Positions 1 through 6,988 are shown, counted from the first letter of the stretch. The stretch is DNA of 15,886 bases from Deltaproteobacteria bacterium (GCA_016194795.1 JACQAX010000305.1:1-15886), one strand, 5' to 3'. Translations and numbers: made by a program. The notes: generated by a model from the sequence alone, not told the origin.

Positions 1-665
1 GCGGCGTAGACGTAGATCACCTGCTCGAGCTTCACGTCGGCCCAGGCGGCGCCGCAGTCGACGAGCTCGAGAATTCCAGGCATGAGCCGCGCCAGCGTGG
101 CATGCCACGTCGACGAGTACAGGAGCGGCTTGGGAACGATGAACGAGTGCAGGCCGCCGGGCTCGAGCGAGGAGAGCGCGTGCTCGATGAACAAACGCGA
201 CGAGTCTCCCTTCGAGCCCGTATCGACGCCGTAGGGCGGGTTGCCGAGCACGGCGTGAAAGCGGCGTCCGTCGCGCGCACGAAGCGAGTTTTCGGCGGTC
301 AGGTTCGCGAACGGAAGCTCGAGGCGCGCCACCTCGAGCGCCGCGCGGTCGACGTCGCGGCCGAAAAGGCAGCCCTCCTGGATCGCGCGAAGGAGACCGG
401 GAGTCAGCTCCGTTCCGCGGGTCTGCAGCCAATCGCGGATGCGGCGGAACGCCGCCACGAGGAAGTAGCCGGCGCCGCATGCCGGATCGTAGACGCGAAG
501 CGCGAGCGCCTGTTCCGCGCTCTCGCAGCGCGAGAGCAGCTCGCCCACGGTCGCCTCCACCATGTACGTGACGAGGGGCTCGGGGGAATAATAGACGCCG
601 TTTGCCTTGCGGGTGCTCCGCCCAAGCGACCGCTCGTAGCTCGCGCCCGCCGTCTGCGTGTCCAT
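1..665 (-). CDS. N6-adenine DNA methyltransferase, gamma-type motif order (N-terminal part, cut by window edge)
   Basis: The reading frame is open from an ATG at 665 to the window edge, giving 221 visible residues. Seen: a motif X-like segment KANGVYYSPEPLV (residues 20-32), the SAM-binding motif I DPACGAGYF (60-68), an acidic motif II/III region FGRDVDRAALEVARLEL (101-117), and the catalytic motif IV NPPYG (142-146). Order X-I-IV with NPPY is that of gamma-class N6-adenine methyltransferases, as in type I HsdM, Eco57I-like type IIG and PglX-like enzymes. It should transfer a methyl group from SAM to adenine in a specific DNA site. The target recognition part is outside the window, so I cannot say whether it is a lone methylase, a type IIG fusion, or part of a larger restriction system. 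No clear Shine-Dalgarno site precedes the ATG. It is divergent from the gene at 714, with 48 bp between them. Confidence 0.9.
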   Translation of the reverse strand, partial: MDTQTAGASYERSLGRSTRKANGVYYSPEPLVTYMVEATVGELLSRCESAEQALALRVYDPACGAGYFLVAAFRRIRDWLQTRGTELTPGLLRAIQEGCLFGRDVDRAALEVARLELPFANLTAENSLRARDGRRFHAVLGNPPYGVDTGSKGDSSRLFIEHALSSLEPGGLHSFIVPKPLLYSSTWHATLARLMPGILELVDCGAAWADVKLEQVIYVYA

Positions 666-671
666 CAACAC

Positions 672-708
672 TCAGTCTAGCAAAACAGCCTGAAAACGCG
701 CAGACTGA
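672..708. promoter_or_regulatory. Inverted repeat between divergent genes (possible operator)
   Basis: TCAGTCT (672-678) and AGACTGA (702-708) are perfect inverted copies, 30 bp centre to centre, about three helical turns. They fill most of the 48-bp gap between the methyltransferase and the lipase-maturation-factor gene, so a bound dimer could affect both. I see no strong promoter hexamers. Function is inferred from position only. Confidence 0.35.
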
Positions 709-713
709 AATCA

Positions 714-2123
714 ATGGATGCACCGCTGCTTCTGCGCAGGCTGACCGGTGACGGCGGGCGGCGTCAGACGATTTCGTACTGGCTCTTCCTGCGAAGCCTC
801 GGGCTCGTCGCGCTCATCGCGTTCAGCTCGTACTGGTGGCAGCTTCCGGGGCTGATCGGCAGCCGCGGCCTTCTGCCCACCGACTACAGCGACGCGTTCC
901 TCCACTCCGTCTGCGCGGGCGGCGTGCTCGCGTCGGCGCTGCTGGTCGCGAACGTCCTGCCTCGCGTGGCGTGCTTCGCGATCTGGCTGCTCTACCTCAC
1001 GCTCTCCGACGCCGACCCGGTCTTTCTTTCGTTTCAGTGGGACGCCCTCCTCATGGAGGCCGCGTTCTTCGCGATTCTCGTGGGGCCGGGACGCGGCTTC
1101 CTGATGCGCTGGCTGCTCTTCAAGCTGATGCTCTCGTCGGGCCTCTGCAAGCTCTCGAGCGGCGACCTGACGTGGCGGGACCTCACGGCCCTCACCTATC
1201 ATTTCGAGACTCAGCCGCTGCCGACCTGGATTGGCTGGTACGCGCACCAGCTGCCGCAGGCTCTGCTGCGCGCCTCGGCGTTCGCCATGTTCGTCGTCGA
1301 GCTTCCGGCGACGCTGCTCATCCTCGTACCGTGGCGCTGGGCGCGGTGGACGGCGCTCGCGCTCACCGCCGGGCTGCAGCTTTTCATCGCGCTCACGGGC
1401 AACTACGGCTTCTTCAACCTGCTCACGCTCGCACTCTGCTTCTTTCTGCTCGATGACGACGACTGGAGGCGCGTCGTCCCGGCGGGCCTGCTCGCCCATG
1501 TCGAGAAACGCGTCGCACGCCTGCCCACCGAGTCGTCGCGCGCGGCCCTGCGCGCCGCCGCGGGCGGCACCGTTTTCGCGGTGGCGCTGGGAGCCGTGTG
1601 CATCGGAAGCGTCGCCATCCGCTCGTCGCTGCCCACGGCGCTGCTCATCCCGCTCTACGAGCTGGCGCCGTTTCGGGTCGTGAATCGCTACGGCCTGTTC
1701 GCGAACATGACGACGGAGCGCAATGAGATCACGATCGAGGGCAGCAACGACGCACGCACGTGGGTGGCGTACGACCTGAGCTGGAAGCCGGGGCCGCTCG
1801 GCCGGGCGCCCGGCTTCGTCGCGCCCTACCAGCCGCGCCTCGACTGGCAGCTCTGGTTCGCGGCGCTCGCCGACCCGCAGTACAGCCCGTGGGTTCGCAA
1901 TCTCGTCACGCGGCTGCTCGAAGGCGAGCCCGACGTGCTGAAGCTCATCGGGACGAATCCGTTTCCGAAGCGCCCGCCGCGGCTGATCCGCGCGCGGATC
2001 TCGCGCTACTCGTTCACCGACGCGGCCACGCGCGCGCGCACCGGAAACTGGTGGGTGAGCGGCGAGCCGCGCCCGTTCCTGCCGGCTACTTCTCGAGACG
2101 GCAGCCGTCCTGCCGGATATTGA
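714..2123 (+). CDS. Lipase maturation factor family membrane protein
   Basis: 469 residues with many hydrophobic segments through about residue 310, then a soluble C-terminal region. The family signature is clear: an N-terminal LFLRSLGLVALIAFSSYWWQ stretch (about 25-44), and a C-terminal block FRVVNRYGLFANMT followed by EITIEGS and PYQPRLDWQLWFAAL, which matches the LMF1/LMF2 (DUF1222) family. In vertebrates LMF1 sits in the ER membrane and is needed to fold dimeric lipases. The role of bacterial homologues is not established, and no lipase gene is visible nearby. Start ATG 714 lacks a Shine-Dalgarno site. Its last 38 bp overlap, on the opposite strand, the end of the protease gene. Length is in line with bacterial family members as I remember them. 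Confidence 0.88.
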   Translation: MDAPLLLRRLTGDGGRRQTISYWLFLRSLGLVALIAFSSYWWQLPGLIGSRGLLPTDYSDAFLHSVCAGGVLASALLVANVLPRVACFAIWLLYLTLSDADPVFLSFQWDALLMEAAFFAILVGPGRGFLMRWLLFKLMLSSGLCKLSSGDLTWRDLTALTYHFETQPLPTWIGWYAHQLPQALLRASAFAMFVVELPATLLILVPWRWARWTALALTAGLQLFIALTGNYGFFNLLTLALCFFLLDDDDWRRVVPAGLLAHVEKRVARLPTESSRAALRAAAGGTVFAVALGAVCIGSVAIRSSLPTALLIPLYELAPFRVVNRYGLFANMTTERNEITIEGSNDARTWVAYDLSWKPGPLGRAPGFVAPYQPRLDWQLWFAALADPQYSPWVRNLVTRLLEGEPDVLKLIGTNPFPKRPPRLIRARISRYSFTDAATRARTGNWWVSGEPRPFLPATSRDGSRPAGY

Positions 2124-3021
2124 AGACGCCCTTGCCGTCGAAGCAGCTCGGGATGTCGCTCACGCGCTGGGCGTAGTTGGTGTTCACGTCGGTGCGAACA
2201 CGTCCGTCCGAGGCGACCTCGCACGGGCGGTCGATGGCGCATTCCGGCTCGTCGAGGGCCTTGTCGTCGACGCCCGTGTTGTTGATCGCGACGATCTCGT
2301 GCGTCTCGAGCGAGATGACCGGCGAGCCCGAGCTGCCGCCGACCGAGCTGCACTGGTGGCGGAAGGCGCCGGTGAAGTCGTAGCCGCCTTCACGCAGGTT
2401 CGCGCGGCCGCCGATCTCGCAGGTCGAGCGGCGCACGAAGCGCTCGGCGCGCCGGACGCCTGACTGCGGGACGCCGACCATCTCGACGCGCGTGCCGCGC
2501 GCGGGGTCCTGAGCGGCGATGCGATGCGGGATGAACCCGGCTTTGATGACCTGGCCGAACGTGGCGTCGAGCTCGAACACGGTGACGTCGGTATTGTGCA
2601 TCGTCGCATAAGCGATGCGCTTGATGGCGACCTTGCGAACGGCCGGGCCGGCGTCGATGAAGTAGTTGAAGCGGAAGTTCATCCCGGGCGTGACGGCCTT
2701 GTCGACCAGGACGTCGGTGGGCTTCATGAGATTCGGGCCGGCGCAGTGGCCGTTGCTCAGCACGTAGGCCGGGCCGTCCGGCCCCGCTCCGGTATCGAGA
2801 AACGCGCCGGTGCAGCCGCCGCCGCCGAAGATGTCGACGAGGCCCACGCCGTTGAGGGCGCGGCTCTCGGCGAGCTTGAGAATTTTCCAGTTGGCCAGGG
2901 GCGAGTTGACGGAGCTGTCGGGAAGCTTGTTGCCGTTGTCGTCGAACACGACCTCTTCCTCGGGCGTGAACGCCGCGGTGGCCAGAACGATCGCGAGAGC
3001 CGACAAGATCTTGAGCTTCAT
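2086..3021 (-). CDS. Secreted trypsin-like serine protease (S1, V8-like active site)
   Basis: 311 residues from ATG 3021, chosen because GGGGG (3033-3029) lies 7 bases upstream and the hydrophobic stretch begins at once; an upstream in-frame ATG (3045) would add 8 residues before the signal. Residues 1-17 look like a Sec signal peptide. The catalytic triad is visible: His92 in SNGHC, Asp145 in MHNTDVTVFEL, Ser231 in GGSSGSPV. The GSSGSP form, in place of GDSGGP, is typical of V8/glutamyl-endopeptidase-like and 'trypsin-like peptidase' bacterial members. Cysteines at 70, 93, 201, 224, 261, 267, 293 and 307 suggest several disulfides in an exported enzyme. It should cleave peptides outside the cytoplasm; specificity cannot be read. 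Convergent with, and overlapping by 38 bp, the LMF-family gene. Confidence 0.88.
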   Translation of the reverse strand: MKLKILSALAIVLATAAFTPEEEVVFDDNGNKLPDSSVNSPLANWKILKLAESRALNGVGLVDIFGGGGCTGAFLDTGAGPDGPAYVLSNGHCAGPNLMKPTDVLVDKAVTPGMNFRFNYFIDAGPAVRKVAIKRIAYATMHNTDVTVFELDATFGQVIKAGFIPHRIAAQDPARGTRVEMVGVPQSGVRRAERFVRRSTCEIGGRANLREGGYDFTGAFRHQCSSVGGSSGSPVISLETHEIVAINNTGVDDKALDEPECAIDRPCEVASDGRVRTDVNTNYAQRVSDIPSCFDGKGVFNIRQDGCRLEK

Positions 3022-3081
3022 GTGATTTCCCCCTGGAACACGCATGTAGCCGAGATGCTGCTACGTGACAAGAGGGGGCGG

Positions 3082-3858
3082 CTATTTAACCTTGGCAGCG
3101 ACGCGACAGCGAAATGCCTGGTAAACCTGGGGCAGGACGGCCGACGCCCCGATCTTCTTCCCCTCCGAGCGCGTGCGCGGAAGATAACCGATCGGAACCT
3201 CGCGGATTTTCAACGGCTTGCGGCGGTTCACACGCCCGACGAGGCCCGCGAACTCCGCCTCGAAATCGAATCCGTCGCTGGTGAGCGGAAGACGCGCAAG
3301 CAGATCGGCCCGCACCATCCGCGCGCAGCAGTGGACGTCGGCCAGGCGCAATCCCGAAAGCGTGTTCGACATGAGGGTGAGGAGACGATTCGCCGTCGAG
3401 CGCATCAGATAGTTCGGATACTCGCGGAGCGTCGGCTCGAAGGTGAAGACGCGCGTGCCGAAAACGATGTCGGCTTCGCCTCGCGAGACGATGCTTAAGC
3501 CCTCGAAGAGCGATTTGGGGTCAAGCTCGCCGTCGGCATCCCAGAAACCGACGATCGCGTCGGGCTTGATCTCTTTCAGAGCCTGCTCGATGGCATATCT
3601 CAGGATCGAGCCCTTGCCCTGGTTCTCGACGCGGCGGAGAAAACGGTGGGTCGCGAGGGCTTTCGGAAATTTCTCGGAGACGAGGCTCTCGAGCCGCGCG
3701 TGCGAACCGTCGGTCGAGCCGTCGTCGGCCCACCAGAAACGGATGTTCGCGCCGGCGCCGCCGATGGCGCTTTTTCCGAGCTCGCGCACGAACGTGTCGA
3801 CGGCCCCCTCGAGGCGCCCGACTTCGTTGTAAAATGGGATGATGATCTCGAATTCCAT
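3082..3858 (-). CDS. Glycosyltransferase family 2 (dolichyl-phosphate-sugar synthase-like)
   Basis: 258 residues. A GT-A fold is shown by the start EFEIIIPFYNE (2-12), the nucleotide-binding DDGSTDGS (45-52), NQGKGSILRYA (79-89), and the metal-binding DADGELDP (107-114). Later FGTRVF and NTLSGLRLADVHCCARMVR match the acceptor side of the DPM1/GtrB-like group. It probably moves a sugar from a nucleotide sugar to a lipid phosphate or glycan at the inner face of the membrane; donor and acceptor are unknown. No C-terminal membrane helices are seen, so it is the soluble type. Its ATG overlaps the bcp stop codon by one base (TGATG at 3860-3856), so translation is probably coupled to bcp. Confidence 0.88.
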   Translation of the reverse strand: MEFEIIIPFYNEVGRLEGAVDTFVRELGKSAIGGAGANIRFWWADDGSTDGSHARLESLVSEKFPKALATHRFLRRVENQGKGSILRYAIEQALKEIKPDAIVGFWDADGELDPKSLFEGLSIVSRGEADIVFGTRVFTFEPTLREYPNYLMRSTANRLLTLMSNTLSGLRLADVHCCARMVRADLLARLPLTSDGFDFEAEFAGLVGRVNRRKPLKIREVPIGYLPRTRSEGKKIGASAVLPQVYQAFRCRVAAKVK

Positions 3859-4310
3859 CAGAGCTCGCCGAGAACCTGCGCGACGTGTCCGTTCGCTTTC
3901 ACCTTGGGGTAAATCTTCTGGATGCGCCCGTCGCCGCCGATGACGAACGTCGTGCGCACGATACCCATGAACTTGCGGCCGTAGAGCGACTTCTCCTGCC
4001 AGACGCCGTAAGCCCCGCAGACCTTGCCGTCGACGTCGGCGAGCAGCGGGAACGTGAGCGAGTGCTTGTCGCGAAATTTCCCGTGGCTTGCGACCGGATC
4101 CTTGCTCACGCCGAGCACGACCGCTTTCTTCTTCTTGATCGCGGCGGCGGCGTCACGGAAATCGCAGGCCTGTTGCGTGCACCCGGGCGTGAGGTCCTTG
4201 GGGTAGAAATACAGGATGACGGTCTTTCCCTTGAAGTCTTTGAGCGCGACTTTCTCGCCGGAATCCGACTCCAGCTGAAACGCGGGGGCTTTGTCGCCTT
4301 CTTTGAGCAT
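3858..4310 (-). CDS. bcp: Thioredoxin-dependent thiol peroxidase (peroxiredoxin, BCP/PrxQ type)
   Basis: 150 residues from ATG 4310, the usual size for BCP (about 150-156). The frame stays open further upstream, but MLKEGDKAPAFQL is the normal family start. The peroxidatic Cys44 lies in DLTPGCTQQACDF, and Cys49, five residues on, is the resolving position of the atypical 2-Cys BCP group. Further matches are GVSKDPVASHGKF, LTFPLLAD and RTTFVIGGDGRI. It reduces hydroperoxides in the cytoplasm using thioredoxin. It leads a two-gene unit with the glycosyltransferase. There is no Shine-Dalgarno site; a promoter-like pair with a perfect TTGACA ends right at the start codon and overlaps a nested inverted repeat. 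Confidence 0.95.
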   Translation of the reverse strand: MLKEGDKAPAFQLESDSGEKVALKDFKGKTVILYFYPKDLTPGCTQQACDFRDAAAAIKKKKAVVLGVSKDPVASHGKFRDKHSLTFPLLADVDGKVCGAYGVWQEKSLYGRKFMGIVRTTFVIGGDGRIQKIYPKVKANGHVAQVLGEL

Positions 4311-4316
4311 GATCGA

Positions 4317-4346
4317 AAAGTACCATCGGCTCTCGACAGTTGTCAA
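4317..4346 (-). promoter_or_regulatory. Predicted sigma-70-type promoter of bcp
   Basis: On the minus strand TTGACA (4346-4341), an 18-base spacer, then TACTTT (4322-4317). The -35 is a full consensus match and the -10 is weak. The expected start site would fall at about 4311-4310, on the ATG itself, implying a leaderless mRNA. This fits the missing Shine-Dalgarno site. Confidence 0.5.
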
Positions 4347-4354
4347 ACCGATGG
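4323..4354. promoter_or_regulatory. Nested inverted repeats over the bcp promoter (possible operator)
   Basis: CCATCGG (4323-4329) and CCGATGG (4348-4354) are perfect inverted copies. Inside them GACA (4335-4338) and TGTC (4341-4344) form a second dyad with nearly the same centre (about 4339). A second GACAGTT copy starts at 4354. The dyads cover the spacer and -35 of the predicted bcp promoter, a natural repressor or redox-sensor position, though the regulator is unknown. Confidence 0.45.
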
Positions 4355-4408
4355 ACAGTTTCCGCGCATGAATTCAGGCACTTAGCCTGGCCTCGTTCTT
4401 GTATATCC

Positions 4409-4414
4409 TATACT
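4409..4414 (+). promoter_or_regulatory. Possible -10 box for the four-cysteine protein gene
   Basis: TATACT, one base off TATAAT, lies 18 bases before ATG 4433. No convincing -35 is seen at 16-18 bases upstream, so this is weak. GGAG at 4417-4420 would serve as a distant ribosome site. Confidence 0.25.
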
Positions 4415-4432
4415 TTGGAGAAAGAGAGACTC

Positions 4433-5044
4433 ATGACGATCCGTCTCGCCAACCTATTCCTGCTCGTCTCGCTCTTGGCGTTACCGCTTTACGGCGCACG
4501 CACGCACATGCAGCGCCCGGCGCCCGCGGCCAGCACCGACGAGGAACATCGCGCCGATCTCGCGCGTCTCGCGGTGCTGCCACACGCGGAATACCTGGTC
4601 GCCGGGCAGGGTGCCCCACGCAGCGACTACGGCGACTGCAACCGCGACATCCCCGTTTTCATCAAGACGCTCGCCTCGAAGGGCCTTACCGTCGTCGAAA
4701 CCGTCACCTGCGTGCCGGTCGAGGGCGACCGCGAAGCCTACGCGCCCGCGTTTCGCGCGACCGCCGCGGAAGACCTCGCTCCGGCGCTGGTGACGGGCGG
4801 TCGCTACAACTCCTACAGCTTCTGCGAGCTCGAAGCGCAGCGCATGCTCGTCGACCTCGCCAAAAAGGGCCGGCAGACGGTACTCGAAAGCTCCTGCAAG
4901 CGCGTGAAGGGCACCGAGCTCGGAGGCTCGTCGGACGACCTTTACGAGCCGTCGGCGGTCGTGCTTGCCGTCGCCAAAAGAGCCGAGCCCACGCGCCAAT
5001 ACAGCTCGATCGAAGCGCTCGCCAACCCCGTCAAGAGCGAGTAG
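4433..5044 (+). CDS. Secreted protein of unknown function with a duplicated two-cysteine unit
   Basis: I do not recognise a family. 203 residues from ATG 4433 (GGAG at 4417-4420 upstream; the residues before this ATG are not signal-like). Residues 1-21 (MTIRLANLFLLVSLLALPLYG) look like a Sec signal peptide. The mature part holds four cysteines, 69, 93, 131 and 155, in two pairs each 24 residues apart. The two segments, about 55-98 and 119-160, align without gaps from Cys to Cys: both have LA(S/K)KG at +11 to +15, a Val at +19, the second Cys at +24 and V.G at +27 to +29. This indicates an internal duplication, probably with disulfides, in a periplasmic or exported protein. The gene is divergent from bcp, and its stop is directly followed by the end of the convergent LpxH-like gene with no spacer. 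Confidence 0.8.
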   Translation: MTIRLANLFLLVSLLALPLYGARTHMQRPAPAASTDEEHRADLARLAVLPHAEYLVAGQGAPRSDYGDCNRDIPVFIKTLASKGLTVVETVTCVPVEGDREAYAPAFRATAAEDLAPALVTGGRYNSYSFCELEAQRMLVDLAKKGRQTVLESSCKRVKGTELGGSSDDLYEPSAVVLAVAKRAEPTRQYSSIEALANPVKSE

Positions 5045-5815
5045 TCAGCCGACCGTCTTCACGGGGCGCAGCGGGGTCACGAGATCCTCCCAGCTCTTGA
5101 GTTGGAAAAACGTCTCGCCCTCGCGCAGCTCGAGGTATTTGCGGTGCTTGCGCGGGTAACCGACGTTGACGTACTGCCCCTCGTGGCCGTCGACGCGGAA
5201 GCGCATGTCGTCGAGATGGTGCGAATGCCCCATGATGACGAAGTCGTAACCGCTGGAGATCTGCTCGCAGGCGTAGTTCCGGAAGAGGTGCACGACCTTC
5301 TCGCTCGCCTCCGGGTTGTAGCCGCGGCTCGCCTTCGACATCATGCTGCCGACGCGGTCGATGAGCGCGCCGGGGGCCGCCTCGATGATGCACTGGGAGA
5401 CGAGGTTGCGCGTGAGGAAGCGAAACGTCTGGTAGCCCACGTCGCGCCAGTTGATCTTGTCGCCGTGGCAGAAGTGGAACTTCCGCCCGTTCCACTCGTA
5501 GTGGAGCGTGTCGGCGTAAAGACGCACGTGCGCGCAGTCGTCGAAGATGTTCTCGAGATGAAAGTCGTGGTTGCCTTCGATGTAAAAGACCTCCACCCCG
5601 CGCGAGCCCAGCTCGCGCAATCTGGAGATGAGCTCGTAGTAACGGTCGGTGAACACGCTCTTGTTGCCGATGAACAGGTCGAAGAGGTCGCCGACGATGA
5701 AGAACTTGTCGCCCTCGCCGAGCTTGCCGTCGATGAAGCGAAGAAGAGCCCGGTAGAGCGGGTCTTCGGGGCCCCAGACGTGCAGATCGCTCAGGATTAC
5801 GAGTTTGCCAGCCAT
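5045..5815 (-). CDS. lpxH: Metallophosphoesterase, probable UDP-2,3-diacylglucosamine hydrolase (LpxH-like)
   Basis: 256 residues with the full calcineurin-like metal site set: SDLHVWG (Asp10, His12), GDLFD (Asp43), GNHDFH (82-86), CHGDKINW (His117) and GHSHHLD (His197, His199). The GDLFDLFIGNK, YIEGNHDFHLE and FCHGDKIN stretches are those of LpxH/LpxH2-type enzymes, which remove UMP from UDP-2,3-diacylglucosamine to make lipid X in lipid A synthesis on the inner membrane face. E. coli LpxH is about 240 residues. The longer middle part (about 125-185) is common in the wider LpxH-like group, so another phosphoesterase role is possible. It follows the FlaG-like gene by 18 bp on the same strand. 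No Shine-Dalgarno site is seen before the ATG, so it may rely on read-through from upstream. Confidence 0.82.
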   Translation of the reverse strand: MAGKLVILSDLHVWGPEDPLYRALLRFIDGKLGEGDKFFIVGDLFDLFIGNKSVFTDRYYELISRLRELGSRGVEVFYIEGNHDFHLENIFDDCAHVRLYADTLHYEWNGRKFHFCHGDKINWRDVGYQTFRFLTRNLVSQCIIEAAPGALIDRVGSMMSKASRGYNPEASEKVVHLFRNYACEQISSGYDFVIMGHSHHLDDMRFRVDGHEGQYVNVGYPRKHRKYLELREGETFFQLKSWEDLVTPLRPVKTVG

Positions 5816-5833
5816 GTCCAGAGGAGTAGCAGA

Positions 5834-6214
5834 TCAGACTTTCTGATCAAGGATTTTCCCGGGCGAGGCGTTCACGCCCGCGGTGCTGTCGCGCAGCTTC
5901 ATGAACTCCTCGGCGCTCATCACCTTCACCACCGAGCCGTTGGCCTGGGCGAGGCGGACTCGCAGGCCCTCTTTCGTGTTGAGCACCTCGACGCGCATGC
6001 CGGTCTGGGTGAAATTGTCGCTGGAGCGCAGGTCGGCCATCGCTTTTTCGACGGTCTGGCGGTCGGCCGGAGGCTGCTGCTCCTCGTCCGGCTTCTGCTG
6101 CTGTTGTTCTTTTTTCTGCTGGTTCGCGGAACCTTGCTGGTCGGCCGACTCTTTGCGTTTGATCGCTGCCGTACCGAAGGCCGTTCCGGAAACCCGCTCG
6201 ATCTTTGCTGACAC
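5834..6214 (-). CDS. Small Gln-rich protein, possibly FlaG-like flagellar protein
   Basis: 126 residues from GTG 6214, chosen because AGGAG (6225-6221) sits 6 bases upstream. Residues 1-25 are Ser/Ala/Lys-rich, 26-49 are a low-complexity Gln/Lys/Glu/Pro stretch, and 55-126 form a compact domain with MRVEVLNTKEGLRVRLAQ and GSVVKVMSAEEFMKLRD. That C-terminal layout (a strand pair, then 'VVKV' and an acidic helix) is reminiscent of FlaG, a small protein linked to filament length, and the gene lies downstream of two flagellin genes. The match is from general shape only: the usual IPPE-like motif is absent. No signal peptide or membrane segment. It may share a transcript with the secreted protein upstream and lpxH downstream. 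Confidence 0.6.
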   Translation of the reverse strand: MSAKIERVSGTAFGTAAIKRKESADQQGSANQQKKEQQQQKPDEEQQPPADRQTVEKAMADLRSSDNFTQTGMRVEVLNTKEGLRVRLAQANGSVVKVMSAEEFMKLRDSTAGVNASPGKILDQKV

Positions 6215-6284
6215 GAGGCTCTCCTAGCCTCTGTATCGGCATTGAAACGAAGAAAATGCAGAGGCAATTCGTGCCGAGCCCGGC

Positions 6285-6872
6285 CTAGCGGCTCCACATC
6301 ACGAAGGCGTCGCGGAAGAAGAGCTGCGCGAAGCCCGCGAACGGGTCGTTCGACTGGTTCGTGCAGCCGCGGCGCTCGCGGAACTTGTCGCCCATCTTGA
6401 TGCGCACGAGGTAGTGGTCCTTGCAGTGGCGCTTGGGCTTGGGCTGGCGGGCTGAGAAGAATTTTTCGACCTCCACGGCCTGCTTCATGCGGCGGGCGAA
6501 CACGCCGGGCGGCATGCCCTTCGGCGCCGTGCCTTGCGGAACGTCCTTCGCTTCGGAGGCCGGCCGGCGGTCGAGCTCCGGCGAAACCTCGCCTAGCTGA
6601 AACAGCTGAACCCGGCCTTCTCCGCCTACGGCAAGGAGATGCGGCTCGGGCTCGTTATCCTGCGAAAACCCCACCTCGATCGAGGCTCCTGCGAGCTCGC
6701 TCGAAAGCGGGGCATCCTGTTCTTCGACGACCGTGGGCGCCGAGTCGTTCGAGGCCGGCAGACGATTGACTGTTTTCGGAGCGACGCGGGCCGCGTCGTC
6801 GGCGGCTTCCGCGTAAAGAGAAACGACGGTCATCACGGAGGCGACGACGGCCGCCCAGAGTAAAAGTCTCAT
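6285..6872 (-). CDS. Secreted protein of unknown function
   Basis: Not recognised. 195 residues from ATG 6872, with GGGGA upstream as a ribosome site. Residues 1-24 (MRLLLWAAVVASVMTVVSLY, then AEA before ADD) are a good Sec signal peptide with an AXA-type cleavage site. Residues 25-125 are Pro/Ala/Glu/Asp-rich and probably flexible. The C-terminal 60 residues look folded, with basic KPKRHCKDHYLVRIKMGDK and two cysteines (150 and 170) that could form one disulfide, ending in an aromatic PFAGFAQLFFRDAFVMWSR. It is likely periplasmic or exported. It lies between the flagellin 1 gene, separated by a hairpin terminator, and the FlaG-like gene 70 bp downstream. Confidence 0.72.
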   Translation of the reverse strand: MRLLLWAAVVASVMTVVSLYAEAADDAARVAPKTVNRLPASNDSAPTVVEEQDAPLSSELAGASIEVGFSQDNEPEPHLLAVGGEGRVQLFQLGEVSPELDRRPASEAKDVPQGTAPKGMPPGVFARRMKQAVEVEKFFSARQPKPKRHCKDHYLVRIKMGDKFRERRGCTNQSNDPFAGFAQLFFRDAFVMWSR

Positions 6873-6905
6873 GCGTCCCCTTCTGTTGCGTGTCTAGTTG
6901 GGAAT

Positions 6906-6933
6906 CCCCGGAAGGCCGGGTGGCCTTCCGGGG
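6906..6933 (-). terminator. Hairpin terminator after flagellin 1
   Basis: CCCCGGAAGGCC (6906-6917) and GGCCTTCCGGGG (6922-6933) form a perfect 12-bp stem with a 4-base loop, 55 bp past the flagellin stop. A second small hairpin, CCTCA/TGAGG (6953-6966), lies between. There is no real T run on the minus strand, so it may work as an mRNA 3' end stabiliser as much as a terminator. Confidence 0.6.
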
Positions 6934-6988
6934 TTGGGCTTAAGGAAGAACTCCTCACGATTGAGGGTCCTTCTCGCGCAAGACACTT

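Noticed and set aside
102..680. 192-residue plus-strand open frame
   Set aside because: Antisense of the methyltransferase, which shows clear motifs. The frame is Arg/Ala/Glu-rich with no domain, typical of high-GC shadows.
5102..6211. 369-residue plus-strand open frame
   Set aside because: Lies opposite the LpxH-like and FlaG-like genes; low-complexity Val/Ala/Glu/Leu composition and no recognisable motif.
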